NCBI GenBank assembly: GCA_964543905.1
Contig: CAZIZO010000002.1
Coordinates: forward strand, 124,001 to 188,000
DNA from: GCA-016699835 sp964543905
Lineage (GTDB): Bacteria > Planctomycetota > Phycisphaerae > Phycisphaerales > UBA1924
Reading direction: 5' to 3'
Length of the DNA: 64,000 nucleotides
Below, in pieces: positions 35,320 to 43,761 of the stretch. The position numbers and the translations under genes were made by a program. The notes beneath the pieces were generated by a model. That model was given only the letters and a program-made list of their open reading frames with translations, did not search any database and had not been told where the DNA came from. How positions within the stretch are numbered: position 1 is the stretch's first letter; every line of letters begins with the position of its first letter.

Positions 35320-35890
35320 CACGTCTCTCCCATCGGCCGACCACGCCCTGGCGCGTCGGTTCCCCAATGGTAGTCGTTCCCACACGCGCATCGAATCGCC
35401 GCTTTGGGGGGAGCCAAGACCCCGGTCCTGTTCCAGCCAGATGCCTCGAACCTCGCGGAGTCTTCGGAGCCAGGTCCGCGCGAAGTCCACACGCGTCGTC
35501 ACCATCCCGGACGCCGGTCTCGCCGTTCGGACATGAGACCCCACGCAAACCCGCCCCCCACCCCCCCATCCATCACGACACATCGCGCAGCGACCCGCTT
35601 TGTGCGCACATTCACGCACGTCCCACCCCCGTTATACCGAAACTCCGCGCGCTCCATCGACATCGAGAAATCCAGCCCGTGCCGCGGTAAGCACGCGCTT
35701 ACGCACCGCCCGCGCGCGCACAACCACGCCCCCACTCCCCTTTATAGAGAGCAAGCGCTCGCGGCTTTCCCTCTTTGACAAGTGAAGAGATGCCCCTCGC
35801 GCCCAGCCGCACCCCTTCGCCCGCGAGCCGGTACCACTCTTCGTCCGGGGGGGTCGCGCCGGACCCAACGTCCTCCTAAACTCTCCCCCG
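35320..35890. other. Intergenic region before the type II secretion operon
   Basis: No convincing gene is present in these 571 bases between a dockerin gene and the GspF-like gene, which are transcribed away from each other. It is therefore a shared divergent control region. It holds a perfect GTAAGC/GCTTAC palindrome (35687-35702) and a TTGACA at 35775-35780, but no convincing -10 box at the right distance. The plus strand is strongly C-rich. Confidence 0.5.
35687..35702. promoter_or_regulatory. 16-bp palindrome, operator candidate for the secretion operon
   Basis: GTAAGC (35687-35692), four bases, GCTTAC (35697-35702): a perfect dyad about 190 bases before the GspF-like start. No T-run follows. 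Assignment as an operator is inference from location and symmetry. Confidence 0.35.
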
Positions 35891-37093
35891 ATGTCCCGCG
35901 CGTCCTCCAACCCCACACCCTTCTTCTTCATCGCCGCCAAGTCCAGCGGCGGGCGCTCCATGGGCATCCGACGCGCCGCCAATCGCCGCCACCTCGCCGA
36001 CCAACTCCGCCGCGAGCGCATGGTCCCGCTCCAGTCTTGGGCGCTCCCCGCGTGGCTGGGCGAAGGGGGCAAGGTCCCCCTCAAGGATCAGGCCGAACTC
36101 AACTTCCAACTCTCCCAACTCCTGACGCGCGGCGTGCCGCTGGTCGAAGCCCTCGACGTCACCGCCTCCGCCGTCGCCACGACGACGCGCCCGCTCGTCC
36201 TCCGGATGAAGGAGATGGTCGCGTCGGGCTCGTCCTTCGCCGACGCGGCCCTGCAGACCGGGACGTTCGACAAGGTGACCGTCGCGGTCTACCGCGCCGC
36301 GGAGCGCACGGGCGACCTCGGCGGCGCCGCGAAGCAACTCGCGCACACCGCGCGCCGACAGTTGGCCGTGGGCAACAAGGCGCTCACGCTCATGCTCTAC
36401 CCCGCGATCGTGCTCACCATCAGCATCGCCGTCTCCCTGCTCGTGCTCACCGTGATCGTGCCCAAGATCGGCGACGCGCTCGAGAGCGCCAACGTCAAAC
36501 TCCCCGCCTTCACCGCGCTCGTCGTGGGCTCGGGCAACCTCCTCCGCGAGAACATGCTCTGGGTCGGGCTCGGCTTCCTCGCCCTCGTCACCGCGATCCT
36601 TTTCCTCCGCAAGCCCATCGGAGCGCTCATCGGACGCCTCTCCCGCTCCACCCCGCTCCTCAAAGACGTGGTGCTCGCGCAGGAGTCCTCGCGGTTCTTC
36701 ACGGTGATGGCCGCGATGACGCGATCGGGCGTCACGCTGGGCGACGCGCTGGGCGTGGCGGTCGGCGTGCTGGGGCATCCGCAACTCCGCAAGCAACTCA
36801 CCAACGTCCAACTCCGCCTCATCGAGGGCGGTTCGCTCCGCCAACTGATCGACACCGTCGAGGCCCTCCCGCTCACGACGCGGCGCCTCATGATCGCCGC
36901 CGAGCGTTCGGGCGACCTGCAGACGGCCTTCGAGACCCTCGCCGCCGATACGGCCGAGGAAGTGGACCGGCGCTCGCAGCGCCTGCTCGCCGCCTTGGAG
37001 CCGCTCCTGATCGTCTTCATGTTCCTGGTGATCGGGTCGCTGCTGCTCTCGATCATGATCCCGCTGCTGAAACTCTCCTCGCAGGTCGGGTAA
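35891..37093 (+). CDS. gspF: Type II secretion / type IV pilus inner-membrane platform protein, GspF-like
   Basis: The 400-residue protein is a GspF/PilC homologue, the inner-membrane platform that works with the assembly ATPase to build pseudopili. Typical repeats are visible: FQLSQLLTRGVPLVEALDV (first half) and FFTVMAAMTRSGVTLGDAL (second), with YRAAERTGDLGGA and MIAAERSGDLQTAFETLA as the paired conserved loops. Hydrophobic segments are ALTLMLYPAIVLTISIAVSLLVLTVIVP, WVGLGFLALVTAILF and PLLIVFMFLVIGSLLLSIMIP. The first 50 residues are a basic cytoplasmic lead. It opens a nine-gene co-directional run ending at 44406. Confidence 0.92.
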   Translation: MSRASSNPTPFFFIAAKSSGGRSMGIRRAANRRHLADQLRRERMVPLQSWALPAWLGEGGKVPLKDQAELNFQLSQLLTRGVPLVEALDVTASAVATTTRPLVLRMKEMVASGSSFADAALQTGTFDKVTVAVYRAAERTGDLGGAAKQLAHTARRQLAVGNKALTLMLYPAIVLTISIAVSLLVLTVIVPKIGDALESANVKLPAFTALVVGSGNLLRENMLWVGLGFLALVTAILFLRKPIGALIGRLSRSTPLLKDVVLAQESSRFFTVMAAMTRSGVTLGDALGVAVGVLGHPQLRKQLTNVQLRLIEGGSLRQLIDTVEALPLTTRRLMIAAERSGDLQTAFETLAADTAEEVDRRSQRLLAALEPLLIVFMFLVIGSLLLSIMIPLLKLSSQVG

Positions 37094-37304
37094 CGTCGGG
37101 CGGTGGTTATCCATCGTCGTCCTGGTGCGCCCGCTCCGCGCGGAAGGGTTGTGTGGGGGGAAGGCGGCAGAAGTGAGAGGAGAAACCGCGGGAATCGCAC
37201 CTCGCCCCGCGAAATCGTGCATACTCCCCTAGGATTGGTCGGTAGAACGGGGCGGACGCGCGGGGGTAGATTCGGCGCGACGTTCCGGAATAGGAGACCC
37301 TCGC

Positions 37305-37769
37305 ATGCGCGCCGGAAGAACGTCCGCAAACATGGCCCTTCGCACCCCGAACGAACGGCGCGCCGCGTGCCGCGCGGCCCGGGGCTTTTCACTGCTCGAA
37401 CTGACGCTGGTCCTCGCGATCATCGGCATCCTGATGGCCGTCGCCGCCGTCAACATCCTGGGACAGGGCACTAAGGCCAAGATCGCGGCGACGAAGGCGA
37501 CGATCAACGTCGTGGGCAACGCGCTCAAGCAGTACAACCTGGACAACAGCGCCTACCCCCAGAGCCTCAACGCGCTCATCAGCGCCAAACTCCTGGACAA
37601 CAAGAAGATCCAGGACGGCTGGAAGCGTGACCTGTATTACGATCCGCGCGGGCGGAACAAGGACCAGCCCTTCATCCTCGGCTCCTCGGGCGAGGACGGG
37701 GTCATCGGGAACGAGGACGACATCAACATCTGGACGATGGACGGCCCGGCGCCCGCGGGCGGCAACTGA
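37305..37769 (+). CDS. gspG: Major pseudopilin, GspG-like
   Basis: The 154-residue protein has a class III leader: cleavage is expected after Gly27 in ARG-FSLLELTLVLAIIGI, with Glu at +5 (Glu32), followed by a hydrophobic helix. GspG features in the mature part include NALKQYNLDNSAYPQSLNALI, DGWKRDLYYDPRG and the calcium-loop region DGVIGNEDDINIW. GspG is the main subunit of the type II secretion pseudopilus. ATG 37305 follows AGGAG by eight bases. The leader is longer (27 residues) than the usual 6-10. The 211-bp gap after the GspF-like gene may carry an internal promoter. Confidence 0.93.
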   Translation: MRAGRTSANMALRTPNERRAACRAARGFSLLELTLVLAIIGILMAVAAVNILGQGTKAKIAATKATINVVGNALKQYNLDNSAYPQSLNALISAKLLDNKKIQDGWKRDLYYDPRGRNKDQPFILGSSGEDGVIGNEDDINIWTMDGPAPAGGN

Positions 37770-37805
37770 CCTGTTCGAGGCTCGACGCCTGTGGTGGAGA
37801 GGCCC

Positions 37806-38402
37806 ATGCGCGCTCGGCGTGGTTTGACATTCCTGGAAGTCGTGCTCGCGTCGGTGCTGCTGGGCATGCTGGCCGCGACGGCGGTGAGCGCGATGAGTTA
37901 CGTCATCGGGACGCAAGAACGCGCGCAGCGCAAGTTGCAGGCGCTGGAGGTCGCCAGCCGCCTGATGATGATCTACATGGATGACCCGGCGGAACTCAAG
38001 GGCCTGGAAGGGCAACTCGTGCCGTACGCGGGCCTGAAGTATCGCTGGAGCATGGAAAAGACGGAGGTGACGCCGATCCCGGCGCGCCTGCCCGAGGGGG
38101 CGAGCGCGAACACGTTCCAATCGCTGGCGCGGATGGATAACGTGCGGATCCGCGCGTGGCTGAGCGAGGAATCGGGCGGGGCCCGCGAGCCCGAAGCGGG
38201 GATGCAGGTGGGCACGATCGTCCGGCTGGTCGATCCTGCGCCGTTGCGGAACCCGGACTCCTTGCAGAACGCGGCGACGAGCCGGCAGGCGGAGTTGATC
38301 CAGGCGCTGACGGGGCGCGGGCGCGGGACGGTGCAGGTGGGCGGTGGGCGTCGCGGGCCACGCGGCACGCCCGCGGACGGGGGCAAGGATTCCGGGAAGT
38401 GA
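37806..38402 (+). CDS. Minor pseudopilin, GspI/GspH-like
   Basis: The 198-residue product has a short leader (MRARRG) followed by LTFLEVVLASVLLGMLAATAV with Glu at +5 (Glu11), the hallmark of type IV pilin-like proteins. The mature part (GTQERAQRKLQALEVASRLMMI) resembles GspI most. Gly/Arg-rich residues fill the C-terminal 40 positions. ATG 37806 follows GGAGAGG by three bases; a GTG at 37791 is less likely. Its stop overlaps the start of the next pseudopilin by four bases (GTGA), which points to translational coupling. Confidence 0.82.
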   Translation: MRARRGLTFLEVVLASVLLGMLAATAVSAMSYVIGTQERAQRKLQALEVASRLMMIYMDDPAELKGLEGQLVPYAGLKYRWSMEKTEVTPIPARLPEGASANTFQSLARMDNVRIRAWLSEESGGAREPEAGMQVGTIVRLVDPAPLRNPDSLQNAATSRQAELIQALTGRGRGTVQVGGGRRGPRGTPADGGKDSGK

Positions 38403-39688
38403 ACGATCGTGCACTCCAAAATCCCTCACGCCGGCGGCGGGGCTTCTCGATGCTCGAGGTCGTGCTGGCGTCGCTCATCTCGATGCTGGTGATGGGCGGG
38501 GCGTTGTCGCTGTACTTCTTCGTGGACGGGACGGATCGTCGCCTGCAGCGCCGGTACGAAGACGTGAACAACCTGCAGCGGATCCACCTCGTGCTGGAGC
38601 GGGTGTGCTCGACGCTGGTGATGTCGGACCGGGCGTCGGCGGCGCGGGGCATCGGCGCGACGTCGGGGGCGGACGCCGCGAGCGCGGCGATCGCGGCCGC
38701 GGGCGCGGCACGCACGCCGGATTCCAAGTCGGGTGGGACGCCCTCGAACACGCCCGCCACGGGCGACAAGGGCGGGAGCACGTCCGGCGCGACGCGCGCG
38801 TCGGGCAGCAGTGCGAGGTCGGAGGACAAGTCGTCGGGCCCACAGGACAACCGCGCGGGCGTGGCGCTGCCCCGCATGCCGCCGAGGCTTCTGCTGACGA
38901 CGGAGGTGCGGTACGCGGCCGAGGCGGCGGCGCTCTCGGCGGTGGTGACGGGCGCCTCGGAAGGACCGGGGTCGCCGCGCGTGATGACGCAGCCGCAGCG
39001 GCTGGAGGTGGCGGTGTCCTCGTCGCCCGTGCCGAGCAGCGTAAGCCCGGCGGCGTTGGAGGCGGCGCGGCGTGCGGCGAGCCGGAGCCGATCGCGTGAT
39101 TCGACGTCGAGTGATCGGGACGAGCGTGAGCGGAACTACGGCACGCGGGACACGGCGGACCTGCTCCAAGTCGGGCAGGGCGAAGACGAGGAAGAGACGT
39201 CGTCGCGGGTGATCCGCGGGGCGTTGGAGTTGAGGCCGCAGCGGACGAAGAGCCGCACGGCGCGGCCCGAACGGCCCGAGCAGGTGCTGTGGGAGTTGTG
39301 GTGGGTGCCGCTGGCGCCGCGGACGGCGGTGGAGGCGGACGCCCCGGCGCCGGCGGCGATCGGGGAGGCGTATCTGGTCGCGAGCGACATCGCGTACATG
39401 CAGTACCGGATGTTCGACGATCGGACGCGGAAGACGACGTTCCAGGCGTCGTTCATGCAGGACATCCCCGCGTACGTCGAGGTGGAGGTGGAGACGGCGC
39501 GCGGGCTGAAGGCGAACTGGCTCTTTGAAGTCTCGTGGAGCGTGGGGAACGAGATCGCGCCGGAGCAGGCGGGGGGGAACGCGGAGGGAGCGGACCGGGA
39601 CGGGAAGTCCGGGGGTGAACCCAAGGCGGGAGGGAAGCCCGCCGCGGGTGGGGGGAAGGGCGAGGGCGGGAAGGGGGGCGGGAAGTGA
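38399..39688 (+). CDS. Minor pseudopilin, GspJ-like, with a long low-complexity insertion
   Basis: The 429-residue protein starts at GTG 38399, overlapping the previous stop. The leader ends SRRRRG and the mature end is FSMLEVVLASLISMLVMGGALSL with Glu at +5 (Glu20). After a normal helical start (RRYEDVNNLQRIHLVLERVC) comes a Gly/Ser/Ala-rich stretch of about 200 residues, roughly 80-280, with many RSRSRD and TSSDRDERE motifs. The C-terminal part returns to folded sequence (QVLWELWWVPLAP, SDIAYMQYRMFDDRTRKTTFQ) and ends in a Gly/Lys-rich tail. GspJ proteins are usually about 200 residues, so this one is twice the normal size. Confidence 0.8.
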   Translation: MNDRALQNPSRRRRGFSMLEVVLASLISMLVMGGALSLYFFVDGTDRRLQRRYEDVNNLQRIHLVLERVCSTLVMSDRASAARGIGATSGADAASAAIAAAGAARTPDSKSGGTPSNTPATGDKGGSTSGATRASGSSARSEDKSSGPQDNRAGVALPRMPPRLLLTTEVRYAAEAAALSAVVTGASEGPGSPRVMTQPQRLEVAVSSSPVPSSVSPAALEAARRAASRSRSRDSTSSDRDERERNYGTRDTADLLQVGQGEDEEETSSRVIRGALELRPQRTKSRTARPERPEQVLWELWWVPLAPRTAVEADAPAPAAIGEAYLVASDIAYMQYRMFDDRTRKTTFQASFMQDIPAYVEVEVETARGLKANWLFEVSWSVGNEIAPEQAGGNAEGADRDGKSGGEPKAGGKPAAGGGKGEGGKGGGK

Positions 39689-40521
39689 TGGCGAACGTGG
39701 CCGGAGATCACTCGAGGGCGCGGGCGCGCCTGGGGCGGGGCTTTGCGCTGCCGCTGGTGCTGATCGTCTCGCTGGTGGTGTCCACGCTGATCGCGGTCGT
39801 GCTGTGGAGGCAGACGGCGCAGTCGCTCCTGGTACAGAAGCAGATCGAGCGATACAGCGGGCACCACATCGCGGCGGGGCTGAAGGAAGTGATCGGCGCG
39901 TGGGTGAGTTCGGTGGGGAATCGCCCGCTGCACGAGGCGATCGAGGCGGACGGGCTGGCGCTGACGCTGATCCCGGAGGCGGGGGTGTCGGTGGAGGTGT
40001 ACTTCTTTGAGGGGCAAGGAACGGTGCTGTCGGACCTGGGAGGGTTGACGGACGAGAGTTTTCGGCGGGCGCGGGGGATTCTGGGGGCGCTCGCGCGGGA
40101 GGAACCGAGGCGGCTGGGGGAGTTGACGAGGAAGTACGGGCCGGTGGCGGTGAGCGTGAACACGGCGCCGGAGGTGGTCCTGCGCTCGGCGATCGCGGGG
40201 GCGATCGGCGCGGACGGGGCCTCGCTGGCGAGTTCGATCGTGAGCGCGCGGGGCGACGGGAAGATGACGCCCGAGCAGTTGACGGACCTGCTGCAGAAGA
40301 GCGGGTTGACGGACGAGCAGCGGGCGGCGGTGACGCAGGTGTTGACGGCGCAGCCGGTGGTGTGGAACGTGGTGGCGAGGACGGACGGGGGTCCGGGGCA
40401 GGAGGCGGTGGTGTATCGCGGGGTGGCGCTGGTGGGCGCGGGGCGGGAGCGGCTCACGGGCGGGCTGCAACGGACGTCGTCGATCGTGAGTCTGGAACGT
40501 GTGCACGCGGAAGCGAGGTAA
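39688..40521 (+). CDS. Minor pseudopilin, GspK-like
   Basis: The 277-residue protein starts at ATG 39688, which overlaps the preceding stop (TGATG). The leader ends LGRG and the helix is FALPLVLIVSLVVSTLIAVVLW. Leu, not Glu, is at +5, which is typical of GspK, the tip subunit that lacks this residue. The mature domain has VSVNTAPEVVLRSAI and KMTPEQLTDLLQKSGLTDEQR, resembling the GspK SAM-like helical domain. Its position after the GspI/J-like genes supports the call. Confidence 0.8.
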   Translation: MANVAGDHSRARARLGRGFALPLVLIVSLVVSTLIAVVLWRQTAQSLLVQKQIERYSGHHIAAGLKEVIGAWVSSVGNRPLHEAIEADGLALTLIPEAGVSVEVYFFEGQGTVLSDLGGLTDESFRRARGILGALAREEPRRLGELTRKYGPVAVSVNTAPEVVLRSAIAGAIGADGASLASSIVSARGDGKMTPEQLTDLLQKSGLTDEQRAAVTQVLTAQPVVWNVVARTDGGPGQEAVVYRGVALVGAGRERLTGGLQRTSSIVSLERVHAEAR

Positions 40522-40573
40522 GATAGGGATTGGGGCGGTATGTCCCGGGTGGCGGGGTGTCGGAGAGCGTGCG

Positions 40574-41398
40574 ATGCTGGAAGTGAAGGACAAGGCCGCG
40601 GCGGTGAAGTACACGCGGATCGCGCAGGTGCTGTTCGTCGTGGCGGGCGGGGCGGCGGTGGCGGTGGCCTTCGTGGGCGGCGGGACGAAGGGGACGAGCA
40701 ACACCCCCGGGGCCTACACGCCGAGCGTCGTGGCGGTGAACCTGCCGGGGGAGAAGGTGGCGGTGCACGTGGACGTGTCGGGGTCGTCGGCGCGGATGGG
40801 GCTGATCGGGAACGCGCCGCGCCCGGTGCCGCCGCCCGAACCGGTGACGCCGGCGGATGGGGGCGTGGCGCCGACGGAGCCGACGGCGACGGAGACGCAC
40901 GCGGGGGGCGGGGACGTGATCCAGTACCTTGGGCCGGTGCGGCTGGGGAGCAAGACGCTGGCGCTGCTGTCGATCCACGGGAAGCAGCGGTTTGCGGGGT
41001 TGAACGATTCGACGGTGGACGGGGTGGTGACGGAGATCACGTCGGACCATGTGACGCTGACGCTCCGGGACGTGGAGCGGAAGATCGATCGGGCGAGCCG
41101 GAGCGGCGAGGTGCTGACGCGGGTGTCGGGCGTGGCGGGGGGCGGGAAGGCGCCCGGCGTTCGGCCGATGACGGCGGCACCGAGGGCGGTGACGCCGACG
41201 ATGCCCACGCCGGCGCCGGCGATGACGACGGCGAGGCCGATGCCCGTGACGGACCCGACGGTGCAGTATGAGGACATCCGATCGCGCCTGAAGGGGACGG
41301 GGATGTACCAGAATGAAGAGGACCTGTCGGTGGCGGCGAAGCAGGAGTTGGAGCGGCAGATGATGAGCGGGAAGCCGCCGGAGAAGGGCCAGAAGTGA
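40574..41398 (+). CDS. Inner-membrane protein of the secretion cluster, GspC-like
   Basis: The 274-residue product has one N-terminal membrane segment (IAQVLFVVAGGAAVAVAFVGG) and a Pro/Thr-rich periplasmic linker, followed by a small beta domain: IQYLGPVRLGSKTLALLSIHGKQRFAGLNDSTVDGVVTEITSDHVTLTL. This layout (one helix, linker, HR-like domain) matches GspC or PilP, which link the platform to the secretin. The sequence match is weak, and the call leans on position. A GGAGAG site precedes ATG 40574. The C-terminus is helical and charged. Confidence 0.6.
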   Translation: MLEVKDKAAAVKYTRIAQVLFVVAGGAAVAVAFVGGGTKGTSNTPGAYTPSVVAVNLPGEKVAVHVDVSGSSARMGLIGNAPRPVPPPEPVTPADGGVAPTEPTATETHAGGGDVIQYLGPVRLGSKTLALLSIHGKQRFAGLNDSTVDGVVTEITSDHVTLTLRDVERKIDRASRSGEVLTRVSGVAGGGKAPGVRPMTAAPRAVTPTMPTPAPAMTTARPMPVTDPTVQYEDIRSRLKGTGMYQNEEDLSVAAKQELERQMMSGKPPEKGQK

Positions 41399-41455
41399 GG
41401 CGGGAAGGGCTTGGTCTGTGGCGTGGGAAGGTGATCGCGTGACGAAAGGAACGGG

Positions 41456-43162
41456 TTGACGGTTCGATTGGCGTACATCACACGGGAATCGCGCGGCGGG
41501 GTGCTGCGTGGGGTTCGGCTGGTCGGGCAGAACGCCGACGATCGGTGGAACGGCGCGGGGGGCGGCGCGGGGCAAGAAGGCGCGATCGAGTTGGCGGCGG
41601 GGTGGATCGCGGACAAACTCGCGCAGACGCGCTCGGCGGGCCGGTTGGAGATGTTGTGCCTGGACGTGGATGGGGGCGTGTGTTCGTGGGTGAGCACGCC
41701 GAGGGCGGAGTTGGCGGCGACGGTGGCGCGGATGGGCTCGACGAGCGGGATGACGGCGGGGATGCCCGGGGAGGGTGGGGAAGGCGGATCGACGACGCCG
41801 TTGACGTACTTCGCGGGGGAGGAGATCGACTCGACGATCCAGGCGCTGGTGTCGGTGGGCGACGACGACGAGGAGGGGGCGGGCGGGGCGATCGTGAAGG
41901 CGAAGGCGTTGTCGAAGCGTGGGGGAGGAGGGAAAGCGGCGGAGCGGGTGGCGGTGCTGGCGATGGGGGATGTGCCGGCGCGGGTCTTGATGGACTCGCT
42001 GGATCGGCTTGGGGTGGAAGTGCAGAGCGTGGCGTCGGTGTGGCACGCGATCGCGCGGGTGTGGGACCCGGAATCGCCGCTGGCGCCCGGGCGGGCGGGG
42101 GTGGCGCGGGAGGGCGTGGCGGAGGGTGCGCCGACGGTGGCGAGCGTGGTGGTGGATCCGGGCGAGGGGCGTCTGATCTGGAGTTGGTCGCAGGGGGGAG
42201 CGTTGGTGGCGGGAGGATCGATGCGTCTGCGGACGCAAGGGACGGACGAGGCGCCACGCGTGGTGTATGGCGCGGACGAGGTCGCACGGCTGGCCAGCGA
42301 GTGGATGTCGTGGTCGGTGCAGGTTGGGCGGTGCCCGCGGCGGGTGGTGTGCGTGGTGCCGGGCGAAGGGGCGGACGAGCAGGCGGCGGCGTTTGGGGAG
42401 GCGCTGGGGGCGGCGTGGACGGAGGCGACGGTGGACCTGGCGGTGCACGCGGACCCGATGGGTGTGACGCTTTCGCGGCTGGCGACCGCGCTGGAGGGAA
42501 CGCCGGTTCCGAAGGATCGGGCCCCCGAGGCGGGCGCGAGCCTGGTGGCGCTGACGGATCGTCCGGGGAAGGCGCACCGGCTGTTCTATTGGTGGATTGC
42601 GTTGTTCGTGATCGCGGCGTCGGCGCTGACGGGCGTTGTCGCGTGGGAGTTCCGCCAGAAGGCGGTGGAGTTGCGTGAGGCGGCGGCGGCGTGGAACGCG
42701 AAGTGGAGCGCGGAGTTGAAGGAGGCGTTTCCGTCGGCGATCGGTCGCGTGGAGGGGCCGAAGTTGGCGCTGGAGGATGAGATCGCGCGGATACAGAAGG
42801 AGATCGTGCCGGCGCAGAACAAGGACCCGGCGAAGCCCGTGCTGGAGGAGTTGCAGACGATCTCGATGGTGCTTCAGCATCCGGACTACACGCTGGGGTC
42901 GATCGACCTGAACAGCAGCACGGAGACGGTGACGCTGCGGGTGCAGGCGAAGACGTACAAGGCGGCGGAGGACCTGGCGCGGGCGCTGCGATCGATCTCG
43001 GGTTCGCACGTGGAATCGTGGGAATGGGATCGGCAGTCGGGCGGCGTTCCGGGGGCGGGGGCGGGGGCGGGGGCGGGGGCGGGGGCGGGGGCGGACGGGG
43101 CCGCGCCGCTGTGGTATTCCTATCGTGGTCGCTTTGCCAAGCCGGCGGGAGGTGGATCGTGA
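41456..43162 (+). CDS. Secretion platform protein, GspL-like (TTG start)
   Basis: The 568-residue protein starts at TTG 41456; an in-frame stop lies just upstream and AAAGGA precedes by four bases. A large N-terminal cytoplasmic part (residues 1-370) may be an actin-like fold as in GspL/PilM, for example VASVVVDPGEGRLIWSWSQGG. One membrane helix is at 376-397 (LFYWWIALFVIAASALTGVVAW), followed by a coiled segment (FRQKAVELREAAAAWNAKW) and a small ferredoxin-like domain (SSTETVTLRVQAKTYKAAEDLARAL). Near the C-terminus is a Gly-Ala run encoded by a GGGGGC hexanucleotide array. Its stop overlaps the next start. Confidence 0.65.
   Translation: MTVRLAYITRESRGGVLRGVRLVGQNADDRWNGAGGGAGQEGAIELAAGWIADKLAQTRSAGRLEMLCLDVDGGVCSWVSTPRAELAATVARMGSTSGMTAGMPGEGGEGGSTTPLTYFAGEEIDSTIQALVSVGDDDEEGAGGAIVKAKALSKRGGGGKAAERVAVLAMGDVPARVLMDSLDRLGVEVQSVASVWHAIARVWDPESPLAPGRAGVAREGVAEGAPTVASVVVDPGEGRLIWSWSQGGALVAGGSMRLRTQGTDEAPRVVYGADEVARLASEWMSWSVQVGRCPRRVVCVVPGEGADEQAAAFGEALGAAWTEATVDLAVHADPMGVTLSRLATALEGTPVPKDRAPEAGASLVALTDRPGKAHRLFYWWIALFVIAASALTGVVAWEFRQKAVELREAAAAWNAKWSAELKEAFPSAIGRVEGPKLALEDEIARIQKEIVPAQNKDPAKPVLEELQTISMVLQHPDYTLGSIDLNSSTETVTLRVQAKTYKAAEDLARALRSISGSHVESWEWDRQSGGVPGAGAGAGAGAGAGADGAAPLWYSYRGRFAKPAGGGS
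43051..43092. repeat. (GGGGGC)7 hexanucleotide repeat in the GspL-like gene
   Basis: Seven uninterrupted copies of GGGGGC occur at 43051-43092. The unit encodes Gly-Ala, so gain or loss of a copy keeps the frame. The run is a strong G-quadruplex candidate on the coding strand. Confidence 0.92.
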
Positions 43163-43740
43163 GCCGGATGGAGGCGAACGCGGCGAACGAGGCGCGGTTT
43201 GAACTGGCGACGCTGGCGGCGGGCGCGGCGCGGCGGAATCGCCCGACGCACCTGATCGTGATCGGGTTTGTGCTCGCGCTGGTGGCGGCGGTCGCGCTGC
43301 TGGTGAGTTTCCTGCAGTACCAGTCGGCGCAGGCGGCGCTGGCGCGGCAGGGGGCGTTCGGGCGCGAGGTCTTGGACCGGATCGCCGAACTCAAGGCGTG
43401 GCAGAAGGCGGCGGCCGAGGGGAAGAACAAGCCGGTGTCGGCGCAGGCCGAGATCGGGAGCACGCTGCAGGCGGCGGCGGCGCGGGCCGGGGTGAAGGCG
43501 TCGGCCAACCTGATCCCGAGCCGGAGCCAGACGCCCACGAGATTCCAGGATGTGCAGCGGCGGAAGATCTCGTACGACGACGTTCGGGACGAATCGCTGG
43601 AGGTGCTGCTCAAGTGGCTGGAGAACGCGCAGAAGGATGTCCCGGGGCTGGAGGTGTACGACCTGACGATTCGCCCGGAGACGAACGTGTGGGCGATGAA
43701 GGTGACGTTCGCTCGGTGGGAGCGGGTGGGCGGGACGTAA
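43159..43740 (+). CDS. GspM/PilO-like inner-membrane protein
   Basis: The 193-residue product starts at GTG 43159, overlapping the previous stop (GTGA), with GGGAGGTGG upstream. It has one membrane segment (THLIVIGFVLALVAAVALLVSFL), then a helical linker and a small alpha/beta domain (VLLKWLENAQKDVPGLEVYDLTIRP). That layout is the GspM/PilO layout, a partner of GspL/PilN in the inner-membrane platform. No strong sequence motif exists for this family, so the call relies on gene order. Confidence 0.65.
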   Translation: MSRMEANAANEARFELATLAAGAARRNRPTHLIVIGFVLALVAAVALLVSFLQYQSAQAALARQGAFGREVLDRIAELKAWQKAAAEGKNKPVSAQAEIGSTLQAAAARAGVKASANLIPSRSQTPTRFQDVQRRKISYDDVRDESLEVLLKWLENAQKDVPGLEVYDLTIRPETNVWAMKVTFARWERVGGT

Positions 43741-43761
43741 CGACGAGAAGTGAAGGCACGC

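Noticed and set aside
35775..35800. Sigma-70 promoter with TTGACA before the secretion operon
   Set aside because: No TATAAT-like box lies 16-18 bases downstream, so a single hexamer in 570 bases is not convincing.
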